A stretch of DNA of 5,601 nucleotides, from NCBI GenBank assembly GCA_039812375.1, contig JBDIAO010000150.1:1-5601 (forward strand). The letters run 5' to 3'. The position numbers and the translations under genes were made by a program. The notes under the pieces are model-generated. The model searched no databases. It was not told the DNA's origin and was given only the letters and a program-made list of their open reading frames with translations. Shown here piece after piece: positions 1-5,601 of this stretch. The DNA comes from JAGOME01 sp039812375 (GTDB taxonomy: Bacteria > Actinomycetota > Actinomycetes > Actinomycetales > Dermatophilaceae). Numbering within the stretch: position 1 is the first letter of the stretch; each line of letters opens with the position of its first letter.

Positions 1-611
1 CCCGGGACGAGAACCTGCGGCCGGAGTCCTCAATGGAAGCTTTGGGCCGGCTCAAGCCGGTCTTCGGCAAGGGCGAGGGGGCGACGATGACGGCCGGGAA
101 CTCCACCCCCCTGAGCGACGGCGCCTCGGTGGTCCTGCTGGGCAGCCAGGAGTATGCCGCGCAGCACAATCTGCCGGTCCTGGCCTACGTCGTCGACGGC
201 CAGACCGCCGCCGTCGACTTCGTCCACGGTGAGGAGGGGCTCCTCATGGCGCCGGTGTATGCCGCCCCGCGCCTGTTGGCCAGGCACGGGATGGCTTTGC
301 AGGACTTCGATTATTACGAGATCCACGAGGCGTTCGCTGCCACCGTTCTGGTCACCCTCGCAGCGTGGGAGGACGCCGACTTCTGCCGGGATCGCCTGGG
401 GCTGGAGCAACCGCTGGGTCCCATCGACCGCAGCCGGCTCAACGTCAACGGCTCTTCGCTCGCGGCCGGGCATCCCTTCGCGGCAACCGGCGGTCGGATC
501 GTCGCAGCGACGGCCAAGGCGCTCCACGAAAAGGGCAGGGGCTCGCGTGCGTTGGTCTCCATCTGTGCCGCTGGCGGTCAGGGAGTTCTCGCCATCCTCG
601 AGGGGGCCTGA
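1..611 (+). CDS. Thiolase (acetyl-CoA C-acyltransferase), FadA2/FadI type, 5'-truncated
   Basis: This is the C-terminal 202 residues of a thiolase. The frame is open to the left edge and the residues before the first ATG (position 33) already read as thiolase (RDENLRPESS), so that ATG is internal. Visible hallmarks are the TAGNS..LSDGA segment near 87-125, a HEAF motif with His at 324-326, a GHPFAATGG motif with the catalytic His at 471-473, and SICAAGGQG near the end with the catalytic Cys at 564-566. The nucleophilic Cys of the N-terminal domain would lie off the window. HEAF instead of NEAF, together with GHPF, marks the FadI/trifunctional-beta/FadA2 branch. That branch catalyses thiolytic cleavage of 3-ketoacyl-CoA, or the reverse condensation, in the cytoplasm. 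The stop is followed 4 bases later by the MaoC-type dehydratase, so the two are probably cotranscribed and may serve the same acyl-CoA cycle. Chain-length preference cannot be read from sequence. Confidence 0.93.
   Translation, partial: RDENLRPESSMEALGRLKPVFGKGEGATMTAGNSTPLSDGASVVLLGSQEYAAQHNLPVLAYVVDGQTAAVDFVHGEEGLLMAPVYAAPRLLARHGMALQDFDYYEIHEAFAATVLVTLAAWEDADFCRDRLGLEQPLGPIDRSRLNVNGSSLAAGHPFAATGGRIVAATAKALHEKGRGSRALVSICAAGGQGVLAILEGA
601..606 (+). promoter_or_regulatory. Ribosome binding site of the MaoC-type dehydratase
   Basis: AGGGGG lies inside the last codons of the thiolase gene, 9 bases before the ATG at 616. It supports that ATG as the start, although the frame is open much further upstream (to before 154) as an antiparallel-free shadow of the thiolase. 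The placement indicates tight coupling of the two genes. Confidence 0.6.
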
Positions 612-615
612 ACTC

Positions 616-1491
616 ATGGCGGAACGACCAGCCCACACCCTCCACGGTCCCCCCTCGCTGAGGCTGGTCTACGCGCGCGGCGCACTCGCTGCCGTGCCTG
701 GCCTGTCCACTGTGCTGCGCCGCAGTGCCGCCGTGCCGAGCCGGGCGCTGCGCCTGCGCGGGGTGACCATCAACGGCGAGCACCTCACGGCATACCAAAG
801 ACTGTGCGGTTTCACCGCCGATGACCGACTGCCGCACACCTATCCACACGTCCTCGGTTTCGCCCTCCAGGCGAGCATCATGGCCCGGCGAGACTTCCCG
901 GTGCCGATGGTCGGTTTGGTCCATCTCGAGAACACGATCACCGTGCACCGCCCGCTCACCGTCGCCGACGTGCTCACCATCACGGTGCACGCCCAGCTGT
1001 TGGCTGCCCACCCCAAGGGGCGCACCGTCGAGCTCGTCACCGAGGTCGACACCGCTGGCGGCCGGGTCTGGGAGGGCCGCTCGGTCTATCTGTCCCGGGG
1101 CAGCGATGACTCTGGCGCGCCGCGGCGTGGCGAGCCACCGGCCATGCCGGAGGGCTTCCCCGCAGCGCAGTGGTCGCTGCCGGCCGGGCTAGGTCGGGAG
1201 TATGCCGCCGTCTCCGGTGACGTCAACCCGATCCACCTCAACGCGCTGACCGCGAAGGCGATGGGCTTCCCTCGACAGATCGCACACGGGATGTGGTCCT
1301 ATGCGCGGGTCCTCGCGGCACTGGGTCGGCGTGCGGACGGCGCGGTGACCTCGCACGTGTGGTTCCGCAGGCCGATCCTGCTGCCGAGCACCGTCGACCT
1401 GGTCGTGGACACCAAGGCGCGTCCGTTGGTCGCCGGTCTGCGCTCGACCCGGACTCCGGAGGTCGGGCATCTCGTCCTGACCATCACCTGA
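616..1491 (+). CDS. MaoC-family double-hotdog (R)-3-hydroxyacyl-thioester dehydratase, HtdX-like
   Basis: This 291-residue protein has two hotdog folds in tandem. The N-terminal half (about residues 45-155) carries LPHTYPHVLGF and VGLVHLENTITVHRPL, the substrate-side hotdog typical of the HtdX group. The C-terminal half (about 180-291) carries the hydratase-2 motif YAAVSGDVNPIH...GFPRQIAHGM, with the probable catalytic Asp202 and His207. Family enzymes reversibly hydrate 2-enoyl-CoA or 2-enoyl-ACP to the (R)-3-hydroxyacyl thioester in the cytoplasm. Length and arrangement match M. tuberculosis HtdX (Rv0241c), whose chromosomal neighbours include FabG4 and the FadA2 thiolase; here the thiolase is directly upstream. 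I chose the ATG at 616 because it sits 4 bases after the thiolase stop and has a good ribosome site. No signal peptide or membrane segment is visible. The carrier used (CoA or ACP) cannot be decided from sequence. Confidence 0.9.
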   Translation: MAERPAHTLHGPPSLRLVYARGALAAVPGLSTVLRRSAAVPSRALRLRGVTINGEHLTAYQRLCGFTADDRLPHTYPHVLGFALQASIMARRDFPVPMVGLVHLENTITVHRPLTVADVLTITVHAQLLAAHPKGRTVELVTEVDTAGGRVWEGRSVYLSRGSDDSGAPRRGEPPAMPEGFPAAQWSLPAGLGREYAAVSGDVNPIHLNALTAKAMGFPRQIAHGMWSYARVLAALGRRADGAVTSHVWFRRPILLPSTVDLVVDTKARPLVAGLRSTRTPEVGHLVLTIT

Positions 1492-1496
1492 CACCC

Positions 1497-1501
1497 GGAG
1501 G
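1497..1501 (+). promoter_or_regulatory. Orphan Shine-Dalgarno site GGAGG
   Basis: A perfect GGAGG lies 5 bases after the dehydratase stop and 8 bases before a GTG at 1510. It is the best ribosome site in the window, yet it does not serve any of the five confident genes. It is the main reason for considering the small ORF at 1510-1671. Confidence 0.4.
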
Positions 1502-1509
1502 CGAGTTCC

Positions 1510-1671
1510 GTGGGCCTCATAGGCTGCTCAGGTGACGGCGAAGCACTCGTCCGACTGCTGGACACCCCCGGCGTCGTCGGCGCCAGGTCGCATCACCCAG
1601 CGGTGACCGGGAAGAATATCGATCGTGACGATACGTACGGCCAGGGCGAACCTCGGCCACGGTCGCGGTGA
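1510..1671 (+). CDS. Doubtful small ORF, 53 residues, unknown
   Basis: A GTG-started frame begins 8 bases after GGAGG, encodes 53 residues beginning VGLIGCSGDGEALVRLLDTP and ends at TGA 1669-1671. It overlaps the first 47 bases of the oxidoreductase gene in another frame. I do not recognise it. The first 35 residues look moderately protein-like; the tail (NIDRDDTYGQGEPRPRSR) looks like out-of-frame reading. It could be a leader peptide that couples translation to the oxidoreductase, the remnant of a lost gene, or chance in GC-rich DNA. Chance is quite possible, because open frames of this length are common at this base composition. Confidence 0.2.
   Translation: MGLIGCSGDGEALVRLLDTPGVVGARSHHPAVTGKNIDRDDTYGQGEPRPRSR
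1609..1614 (+). promoter_or_regulatory. Ribosome binding site of tmsA
   Basis: GGGAAG lies 10 bases before the GTG at 1625. An in-frame TGA at 1604-1606 rules out any earlier start, so this weak site and the GTG are the earliest possible initiation point. A later in-frame GTG at 1688 has no clear ribosome site. Confidence 0.45.
1617..1633 (+). repeat. Inverted repeat spanning the tmsA start codon
   Basis: TATCG at 1617-1621 is repeated inverted as CGATA at 1629-1633. Nested inside is a second dyad, ATCGT-G-ACGAT at 1622-1632. The GTG start (1625-1627) lies in the centre. This could be an operator for a dimeric repressor or a small RNA structure affecting initiation, but such short dyads also arise by chance. 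Confidence 0.25.
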
Positions 1672-3064
1672 AGATCACGACGCCGCGGTGCGCCAACTCA
1701 TCGATAGCTACCGTGCCATCCCGCGGGGCGCGCCTGTCCGCCTGGCAAAGAGGACCTCGAACCTCTTCCGTGCCCGAAACGCCACCCACGCCCCGAGGCT
1801 GGACGTCTCCGGCCTGACCGGGGTCATCGCCATCGACCCTGACGCCCGGACCGCGGACGTGCAGGGGATGTGCACATATGAGGATCTCGTCGCCGCGACC
1901 TTGCCGCACGGGCTGAGCCCGCTCGTCGTGCCGCAGCTCAAGACGATCACCCTCGGTGGGGCAGTGACCGGCCTGGGCATCGAGTCGGCATCCTGGCGCA
2001 ATGGTCTGCCGCACGAGTCCGTGACCGAGCTCGACGTGCTCACCGGCAACGGCGACCTCGTCACGGCTGCGCCTGAGGGTGAGCACCGCGACCTGTATCG
2101 CGGCTTCCCCAACTCGTATGGCTCCCTCGGGTACGCGACCCGTCTACGCATCGAGCTCGAACCCGTGCGCCGCGGCGTCCGGCTGCGGCACGTGCGCTTC
2201 CGCGACCTCGGCGAGCTGCTCGACGCGCTCGCCGCGGTCGTTGCGGATGCCGCGTGGCAGGGGGAGGGGGTCGACTACCTCGACGGGGTTGTTTTCGCCG
2301 CGGACGAGTCCTATCTCGTCCTCGGCGCGCGCACCGACGACGCGGGCCCGACGAGTGACTACACCAGGGCGGGCATCTACTACCGCTCCATCCAGCACGA
2401 CGACCCGGCCCCCAAGACCGACCTGCTCAGCACGCACGACTACCTCTGGCGCTGGGACACCGACTGGTTCTGGTGCTCCCGCGCCTTCGGCGCCCAGAAC
2501 CCGCGAATCCGACGGCTGTGGCCCCGCTCGCTCAAGCGCAGCAGCGTCTACTGGAAGCTGATCGCTCTCGACCGACGTTTCGGGATCGCCGACCGGATTG
2601 AGGCCCGGCACGGGCGCCCACCACTTGAACGGGTCGTCCAGGACGTCGAACTGCCGCTCGAGCGCACCGAGGAATTCCTGCGATGGTTCCTGCGTGAGGT
2701 GCCCATCGAACCGGTGTGGCTGTGCCCGCTGCGGCTGCGCCAGAGCTCCGGTGCGTTGCTCGGCCCACCCGACGAGCGGCATCCGTGGACGCTCTATCCC
2801 CTCGAGCCCAGTCGAACCTATGTCAACGTCGGCTTCTGGTCGAGTGTGCCGGCCACGCCCGGCGAACCCGGCGCGACCAACCGGGCGATTGAGGCTGAGG
2901 TCAGCGCGCTGCATGGGCACAAGTCGCTGTACTCCGAGGCCTTCTACGACGCCGACGAGTTCGCCCGTCTCTACGGCGGCGACGCCTACGCTGAACTGAA
3001 GGAACGATACGACCCCGGCCACCGGTTGGCCGACCTGTACACGAAGGTGGTGGGCCACCCATGA
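1625..3064 (+). CDS. tmsA: FAD-binding oxidoreductase TmsA (BfaA), 10-methylene fatty-acyl reductase
   Basis: The 479-residue product has an N-terminal PCMH-type FAD-binding domain (about residues 25-185). It includes DPDARTADVQGMCTYEDLV, the FAD-contact stretch at residues 103-121 (P103 to S121, containing TLGGAVTGLGIES) and the downstream PNSYGSLGYATRLRIELEP. The C-terminal substrate domain is rich in Trp and Tyr (DTDWFWCSRAFG) and ends in YDPGHRLADLYTKVV. The pattern resembles the sterol reductase DHCR24, which also reduces an isolated C=C bond with FAD and NADPH. In actinobacteria this family pairs with a CFA-synthase-like methyltransferase to make 10-methylstearic acid: the methyltransferase gives a 10-methylene chain and TmsA reduces it. 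The GTG at 1625 is the first possible start, because an in-frame stop lies at 1604. The stop overlaps the tmsB start (ATGA), so the two are translationally coupled. No signal peptide or membrane helix is visible. The family assignment is firm; the exact acyl substrate is inferred. Confidence 0.87.
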   Translation: MTIRTARANLGHGRGEDHDAAVRQLIDSYRAIPRGAPVRLAKRTSNLFRARNATHAPRLDVSGLTGVIAIDPDARTADVQGMCTYEDLVAATLPHGLSPLVVPQLKTITLGGAVTGLGIESASWRNGLPHESVTELDVLTGNGDLVTAAPEGEHRDLYRGFPNSYGSLGYATRLRIELEPVRRGVRLRHVRFRDLGELLDALAAVVADAAWQGEGVDYLDGVVFAADESYLVLGARTDDAGPTSDYTRAGIYYRSIQHDDPAPKTDLLSTHDYLWRWDTDWFWCSRAFGAQNPRIRRLWPRSLKRSSVYWKLIALDRRFGIADRIEARHGRPPLERVVQDVELPLERTEEFLRWFLREVPIEPVWLCPLRLRQSSGALLGPPDERHPWTLYPLEPSRTYVNVGFWSSVPATPGEPGATNRAIEAEVSALHGHKSLYSEAFYDADEFARLYGGDAYAELKERYDPGHRLADLYTKVVGHP

Positions 3065-4335
3065 GCGAAGGAACACCCCCCGGCATCGCCCAGCTGTTCG
3101 AGGGCATCGTCGAGGGGGAACTGTCCGTGCGGTTCACCGCCTATGACGGCTCATCCGCCGGCCCACTCGACGCCCCCCGCCACCTGGACTTGCGCACGCC
3201 ACGCGGGGCGGCCTTCATGGTCACCTCACCCGGCGAGCTCGGCCTGGCCCGAGCGTGGGTCAGCGGGGATCTCGTCGCGCAGGGCGTCCACCCCGCCGAC
3301 CCTTACCCCCTGCTCGTCGACCTCGGAGCGCTCCGCTTCCGCCGGCCCAAAGCCACCCTCGTGCTCGACGCTGCCCGCACCCTGGGCGTGGGCGGGTTCA
3401 CCCCGCCGCCACCGCCGCCGCAGGAGTCGATCCCCCGGTGGCGCAGGATCGCCGAAGGGCTGCGGCACAACCGGGTGCGGGACGCCGAGGCCATCGAACA
3501 CCACTACGACGTCTCGAATCGGTTCTATGAGATGGTCCTCGGGCCCTCGATGACGTACACCTGTGCGGTCTACCCTGGCGAGCAGGCCACCCTCGAGCAG
3601 GCCCAGGAGAACAAGTACCGCCTGGTGTTCGACAAGCTGCGCCTGGCGCCCGGAGACCGGCTGCTCGACGTGGGCTGCGGATGGGGCGGCATGGTCCGCT
3701 ACGCCGCCCGACGCGGAGTGCGCACCCTCGGGGTCACTCTTAGTGGGCAGCAGGCCGCGTGGGCGCAGGCCGCGATCGCGAAGGAGGGCCTCGGCGATCT
3801 GGCGCAAGTGCGTCACGGTGACTACCGCGACGTCGCCGAAAGCGGCTTCGACGCGGTGTCCTCGATCGGGCTCACCGAGCACATCGGGGTGCGCAACTAC
3901 CCGTCGTACTTCTCCTTCCTCCGGGACCGGCTGCGCCCCGGTGGCCTGCTGCTCAATCACTGCATCACCAGGCCGAGCAACCGCCAGCAGGCGACCGGGG
4001 CGTTCATCGACCGCTACGTCTTCCCCGACGGGGAGCTGACCGGGTCCGGGCACATCGTCACTACGGTGGAGGACAGCGGCCTCGAGGTCGTCCACCACGA
4101 GAACTTCCGCGAGCACTATGCCCGCACCCTGGCCGGCTGGTGCCACAACCTCGAGGAGAACTGGGACGCGTGCGTGGACGAGGTCGGCCTGGGCACCGCC
4201 AAGGTGTGGGGTCTGTACATGGCTGGCTCGCGTCTGGGGTTCGACACCAACGAGATCCAGTTGCACCACGTCCTGGCGGTCAACGGGGGTAAAGGCTCGA
4301 CCGAGCTGCCGTGGCGGCCCTGGTGGACTCCCTGA
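3061..4335 (+). CDS. tmsB: SAM-dependent fatty-acyl methyltransferase TmsB (BfaB), CFA-synthase family
   Basis: This 424-residue cytoplasmic enzyme belongs to the cyclopropane-fatty-acyl-phospholipid synthase family. An N-terminal domain (about 1-110) is followed by a proline linker (P115-P120) and the catalytic domain (about 140-415). That domain opens with IEHHYDVSNRFYEMVLG (from I145) and MTYTCAVY (M164, with Cys168). It then has the SAM-binding loop LLDVGCGWGG (201-210), GLTEHIG with Glu273, LLNHCITRP with His300 and Ile302, and DRYVFPDGEL with Tyr319. Cys168, Glu273, His300, Ile302 and Tyr319 appear to match the bicarbonate-binding set of E. coli CFA synthase, based on motif alignment by eye. 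With TmsA directly upstream and overlapping by ATGA, the likely job is methyl transfer to the C9=C10 bond of an oleoyl phospholipid, giving a 10-methylene rather than a cyclopropane product. A weak AAGGTGG ribosome site (3044-3050) precedes the ATG. Without TmsA one would call it a generic CFA synthase or UfaA1. Confidence 0.88.
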   Translation: MSEGTPPGIAQLFEGIVEGELSVRFTAYDGSSAGPLDAPRHLDLRTPRGAAFMVTSPGELGLARAWVSGDLVAQGVHPADPYPLLVDLGALRFRRPKATLVLDAARTLGVGGFTPPPPPPQESIPRWRRIAEGLRHNRVRDAEAIEHHYDVSNRFYEMVLGPSMTYTCAVYPGEQATLEQAQENKYRLVFDKLRLAPGDRLLDVGCGWGGMVRYAARRGVRTLGVTLSGQQAAWAQAAIAKEGLGDLAQVRHGDYRDVAESGFDAVSSIGLTEHIGVRNYPSYFSFLRDRLRPGGLLLNHCITRPSNRQQATGAFIDRYVFPDGELTGSGHIVTTVEDSGLEVVHHENFREHYARTLAGWCHNLEENWDACVDEVGLGTAKVWGLYMAGSRLGFDTNEIQLHHVLAVNGGKGSTELPWRPWWTP

Positions 4336-4342
4336 CGGCCCT

Positions 4343-4369
4343 GACCACTTGGTACCTGGTCGAGGTGGT
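4343..4369. terminator. Possible weak stem-loop between convergent genes
   Basis: The 51-base gap between the tmsB stop and the peptidase stop contains two mutually exclusive short hairpins. One pairs GACCA (4343-4347) with TGGTC (4357-4361). The other pairs ACCACTT (4344-4350) with AGGTGGT (4363-4369) with one G-T wobble and a 12-base loop. Neither is followed by a T-run on either strand, so intrinsic termination is uncertain. It is listed because transcription from both sides must end near here. Confidence 0.25.
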
Positions 4370-4386
4370 TCCTGGACGATCTGGCC

Positions 4387-5601
4387 TCAGGCGAGGCCGA
4401 ACACCCGACGATAGAACTCGACCTCACGACGACAGGCGTCGATGATCGTGTCGGCCCGCCGGAAACCATGACCCTCCCCGTCGTAGACGACGAGGTCGAC
4501 GTCACCCCCAGCCGATGTCATCGCGGCAGCCATGTCCGTCGCCTGCGCCACCGGCACGATGAGGTCCTCCGTGCCCTGCAGGAGCAGCAGAGCGCCACGG
4601 AGCCGGTCGACGTGGTGGATGGGGGAGCGTTCGTCATAGATCTCCCGACTCTCCGGCCACGGGGCGACGAGCAGGTCGCAGTATCGCGACTCGAACTTGT
4701 GCGTGTGCTCAGCAAGCGCGGCGAGGTCGCCCACGCCATACAGGGAGGTGCCGGCTCGGAAGACACTGCTGGTCGTCATGGCACGCAGCACGGCATACCC
4801 ACCGGCGCTGCCCCCACGGATGGCCGTCCGGGATCCGTCGACGATCCCTGCCTGGGCAAGTGAGGTCGCGCCGGTGACACAGTCGTCGATGTCGGCCACA
4901 CCCCACTGGCCGCGCAACCGGTTGCGGTAGGCCCGGCCGTAGCCGGTCGAACCGCTGTAGTTGACGACGAGGACCGCCCAGCCACGAGTGGTCCAGAACT
5001 GCACCCCGCGGCTGAACGTCGCTTCGGCCCGGCTCGTCGGCCCGCCGTGCACCATGACGAGCAGCGGCGGGGTGTCGGCAGGCGGGCCGGCGATGTCGGA
5101 GTGTCGGGGTCGGTGCAGGATGCCATGTGCGGTAAGCCCGGTTGAGTTGCTCCACTGCCACGGTTCCGCCGGTGAGACGTCGGCGAGGTCGAGATCGTGC
5201 TCAGCAGGTCCGCTGAGCACCGCGAGCGCGCCCCCGACCGGCCCGCGCACCGGTGAGGGAGCACGATCGGTGAATCCGACCCGCGCCACGAGATCCCCGT
5301 CGACGACGTGCAGGTGATCGGCCTGGACCGCGGCCGTCTCCAGGCGTGCGATCGCCCCCGTGGTCGCGTCCAGGACCCCAAGCTGGGCGCGCTCGTCGGC
5401 CCACCAGCGCACGAGAGCCCGGTCGTCGTCGAGGAGTGCGTAGTCGACCATGCCCAGTGACCACTGCGGCGACACGTGGTCGGCCATTGCCTGGTGAACC
5501 GGCACGGGACCAGACCCGGTGTCACGCATGAGCGTCCACCACCCCGAGGCGTCGCTGGCGAACCACAGATGGCCCGTGGGGGAGAACTGCGGCTGGACGA
5601 C
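4387..5601 (-). CDS. S9-family prolyl-oligopeptidase-like serine peptidase, 5'-truncated
   Basis: The frame is open to the right edge: the 24 codons beyond the first Met (5527-5529) read VVQPQFSPTGHLWFASDAS, a typical S9 beta-propeller blade. That Met is therefore internal and the true start lies off the window. About 404 residues are visible. The right-hand part (about 5601-5130) is the end of the propeller. The left-hand part (about 5125-4390) is the alpha/beta-hydrolase domain, with HGGP forming the oxyanion region (about 5049-5038), NYSGSTGYGRAY, the nucleophile motif GGSAGG (Ser codon 4807-4809), LLQGTEDLIVP (Asp codon 4564-4566) and GEGHGF (His codon 4468-4470), so the catalytic triad is complete. 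Family members hydrolyse short peptides, often as dipeptidyl or acylaminoacyl peptidases. Whole S9C proteins are usually 600-700 residues, so roughly a third or more is missing here. It is convergent with tmsB and probably has no link to it. Confidence 0.92.
   Translation of the reverse strand, partial: VVQPQFSPTGHLWFASDASGWWTLMRDTGSGPVPVHQAMADHVSPQWSLGMVDYALLDDDRALVRWWADERAQLGVLDATTGAIARLETAAVQADHLHVVDGDLVARVGFTDRAPSPVRGPVGGALAVLSGPAEHDLDLADVSPAEPWQWSNSTGLTAHGILHRPRHSDIAGPPADTPPLLVMVHGGPTSRAEATFSRGVQFWTTRGWAVLVVNYSGSTGYGRAYRNRLRGQWGVADIDDCVTGATSLAQAGIVDGSRTAIRGGSAGGYAVLRAMTTSSVFRAGTSLYGVGDLAALAEHTHKFESRYCDLLVAPWPESREIYDERSPIHHVDRLRGALLLLQGTEDLIVPVAQATDMAAAMTSAGGDVDLVVYDGEGHGFRRADTIIDACRREVEFYRRVFGLA

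Noticed and set aside
154..615. An N-terminal extension of the dehydratase frame running back to 154
   Set aside because: It lies over the thiolase in another frame, its translation is rich in R, S, T and P, and the family length fits a start at 616.
1510..1624. A sigma-70-type promoter in the spacer before tmsA
   Set aside because: AT-rich hexamers such as CATAGG and AATATC occur, but no convincing -35/-10 pair with normal spacing is visible.
2144..3076. Long - strand open frame (310 codons) opposite tmsA
   Set aside because: It is antisense to a confidently recognised gene, its translation matches no family I know, and long antisense frames are expected at this GC content.
3403..3423. Proline-codon run as a microsatellite or CRISPR-like repeat
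   Set aside because: It is only about 20 bases, lies in frame within a conserved gene and fits a protein linker.
3226..4269. Long - strand open frame (347 codons) opposite tmsB
   Set aside because: It is a shadow of the methyltransferase gene with no recognisable domain or ribosome site.
5527..5529. ATG on the - strand as the start of the peptidase
   Set aside because: Codons upstream to the window edge read as beta-propeller sequence, so the gene continues off the window.

Overview
The window is GC-rich, with G or C at most third codon positions, a GTG start and Shine-Dalgarno sites of the GGAGG/AGGGG type. The protein content (an HtdX-like double-hotdog dehydratase, a FadA2/FadI-type thiolase and a TmsA/TmsB pair) points to an actinobacterium. 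A micrococcal family such as Intrasporangiaceae or a mycobacterial relative would fit, but the genus is an inference and was not tested.

Layout: (1) positions 1-611, + strand, hold the C-terminal half of a thiolase whose start lies off the left edge. (2) Four bases later, 616-1491, + strand, is a MaoC-type double-hotdog (R)-3-hydroxyacyl-thioester dehydratase. The two look like one transcription unit of fatty-acyl-CoA metabolism, and in related genomes a FabG-type reductase gene often sits beside them. (3) A 133-base spacer (1492-1624) carries a strong orphan Shine-Dalgarno site and a doubtful 53-residue ORF. (4) 1625-3064, + strand, is a FAD-binding oxidoreductase of the TmsA (BfaA) type. 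It overlaps by 4 bases (ATGA) with (5) 3061-4335, + strand, a cyclopropane-fatty-acid-synthase-family SAM methyltransferase of the TmsB (BfaB) type. (6) After a 51-base convergent spacer, 4387-5601 on the - strand holds the C-terminal part of an S9-family prolyl-oligopeptidase-like serine peptidase whose start lies off the right edge.

Functionally, the core of the window is the tmsA-tmsB operon for mid-chain methyl-branched lipids (10-methylstearic or tuberculostearic acid type). By family knowledge, TmsB transfers a methyl group from SAM to the C9=C10 double bond of an oleoyl chain, leaving a 10-methylene intermediate, and TmsA reduces that to the 10-methyl product. The upstream thiolase and dehydratase are also lipid enzymes, so the + strand block is a lipid-metabolism neighbourhood. 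The convergent peptidase is probably unrelated. I see no mobile element, CRISPR array, tRNA or rRNA. The pathway is already described, so I do not claim an entirely new system here.
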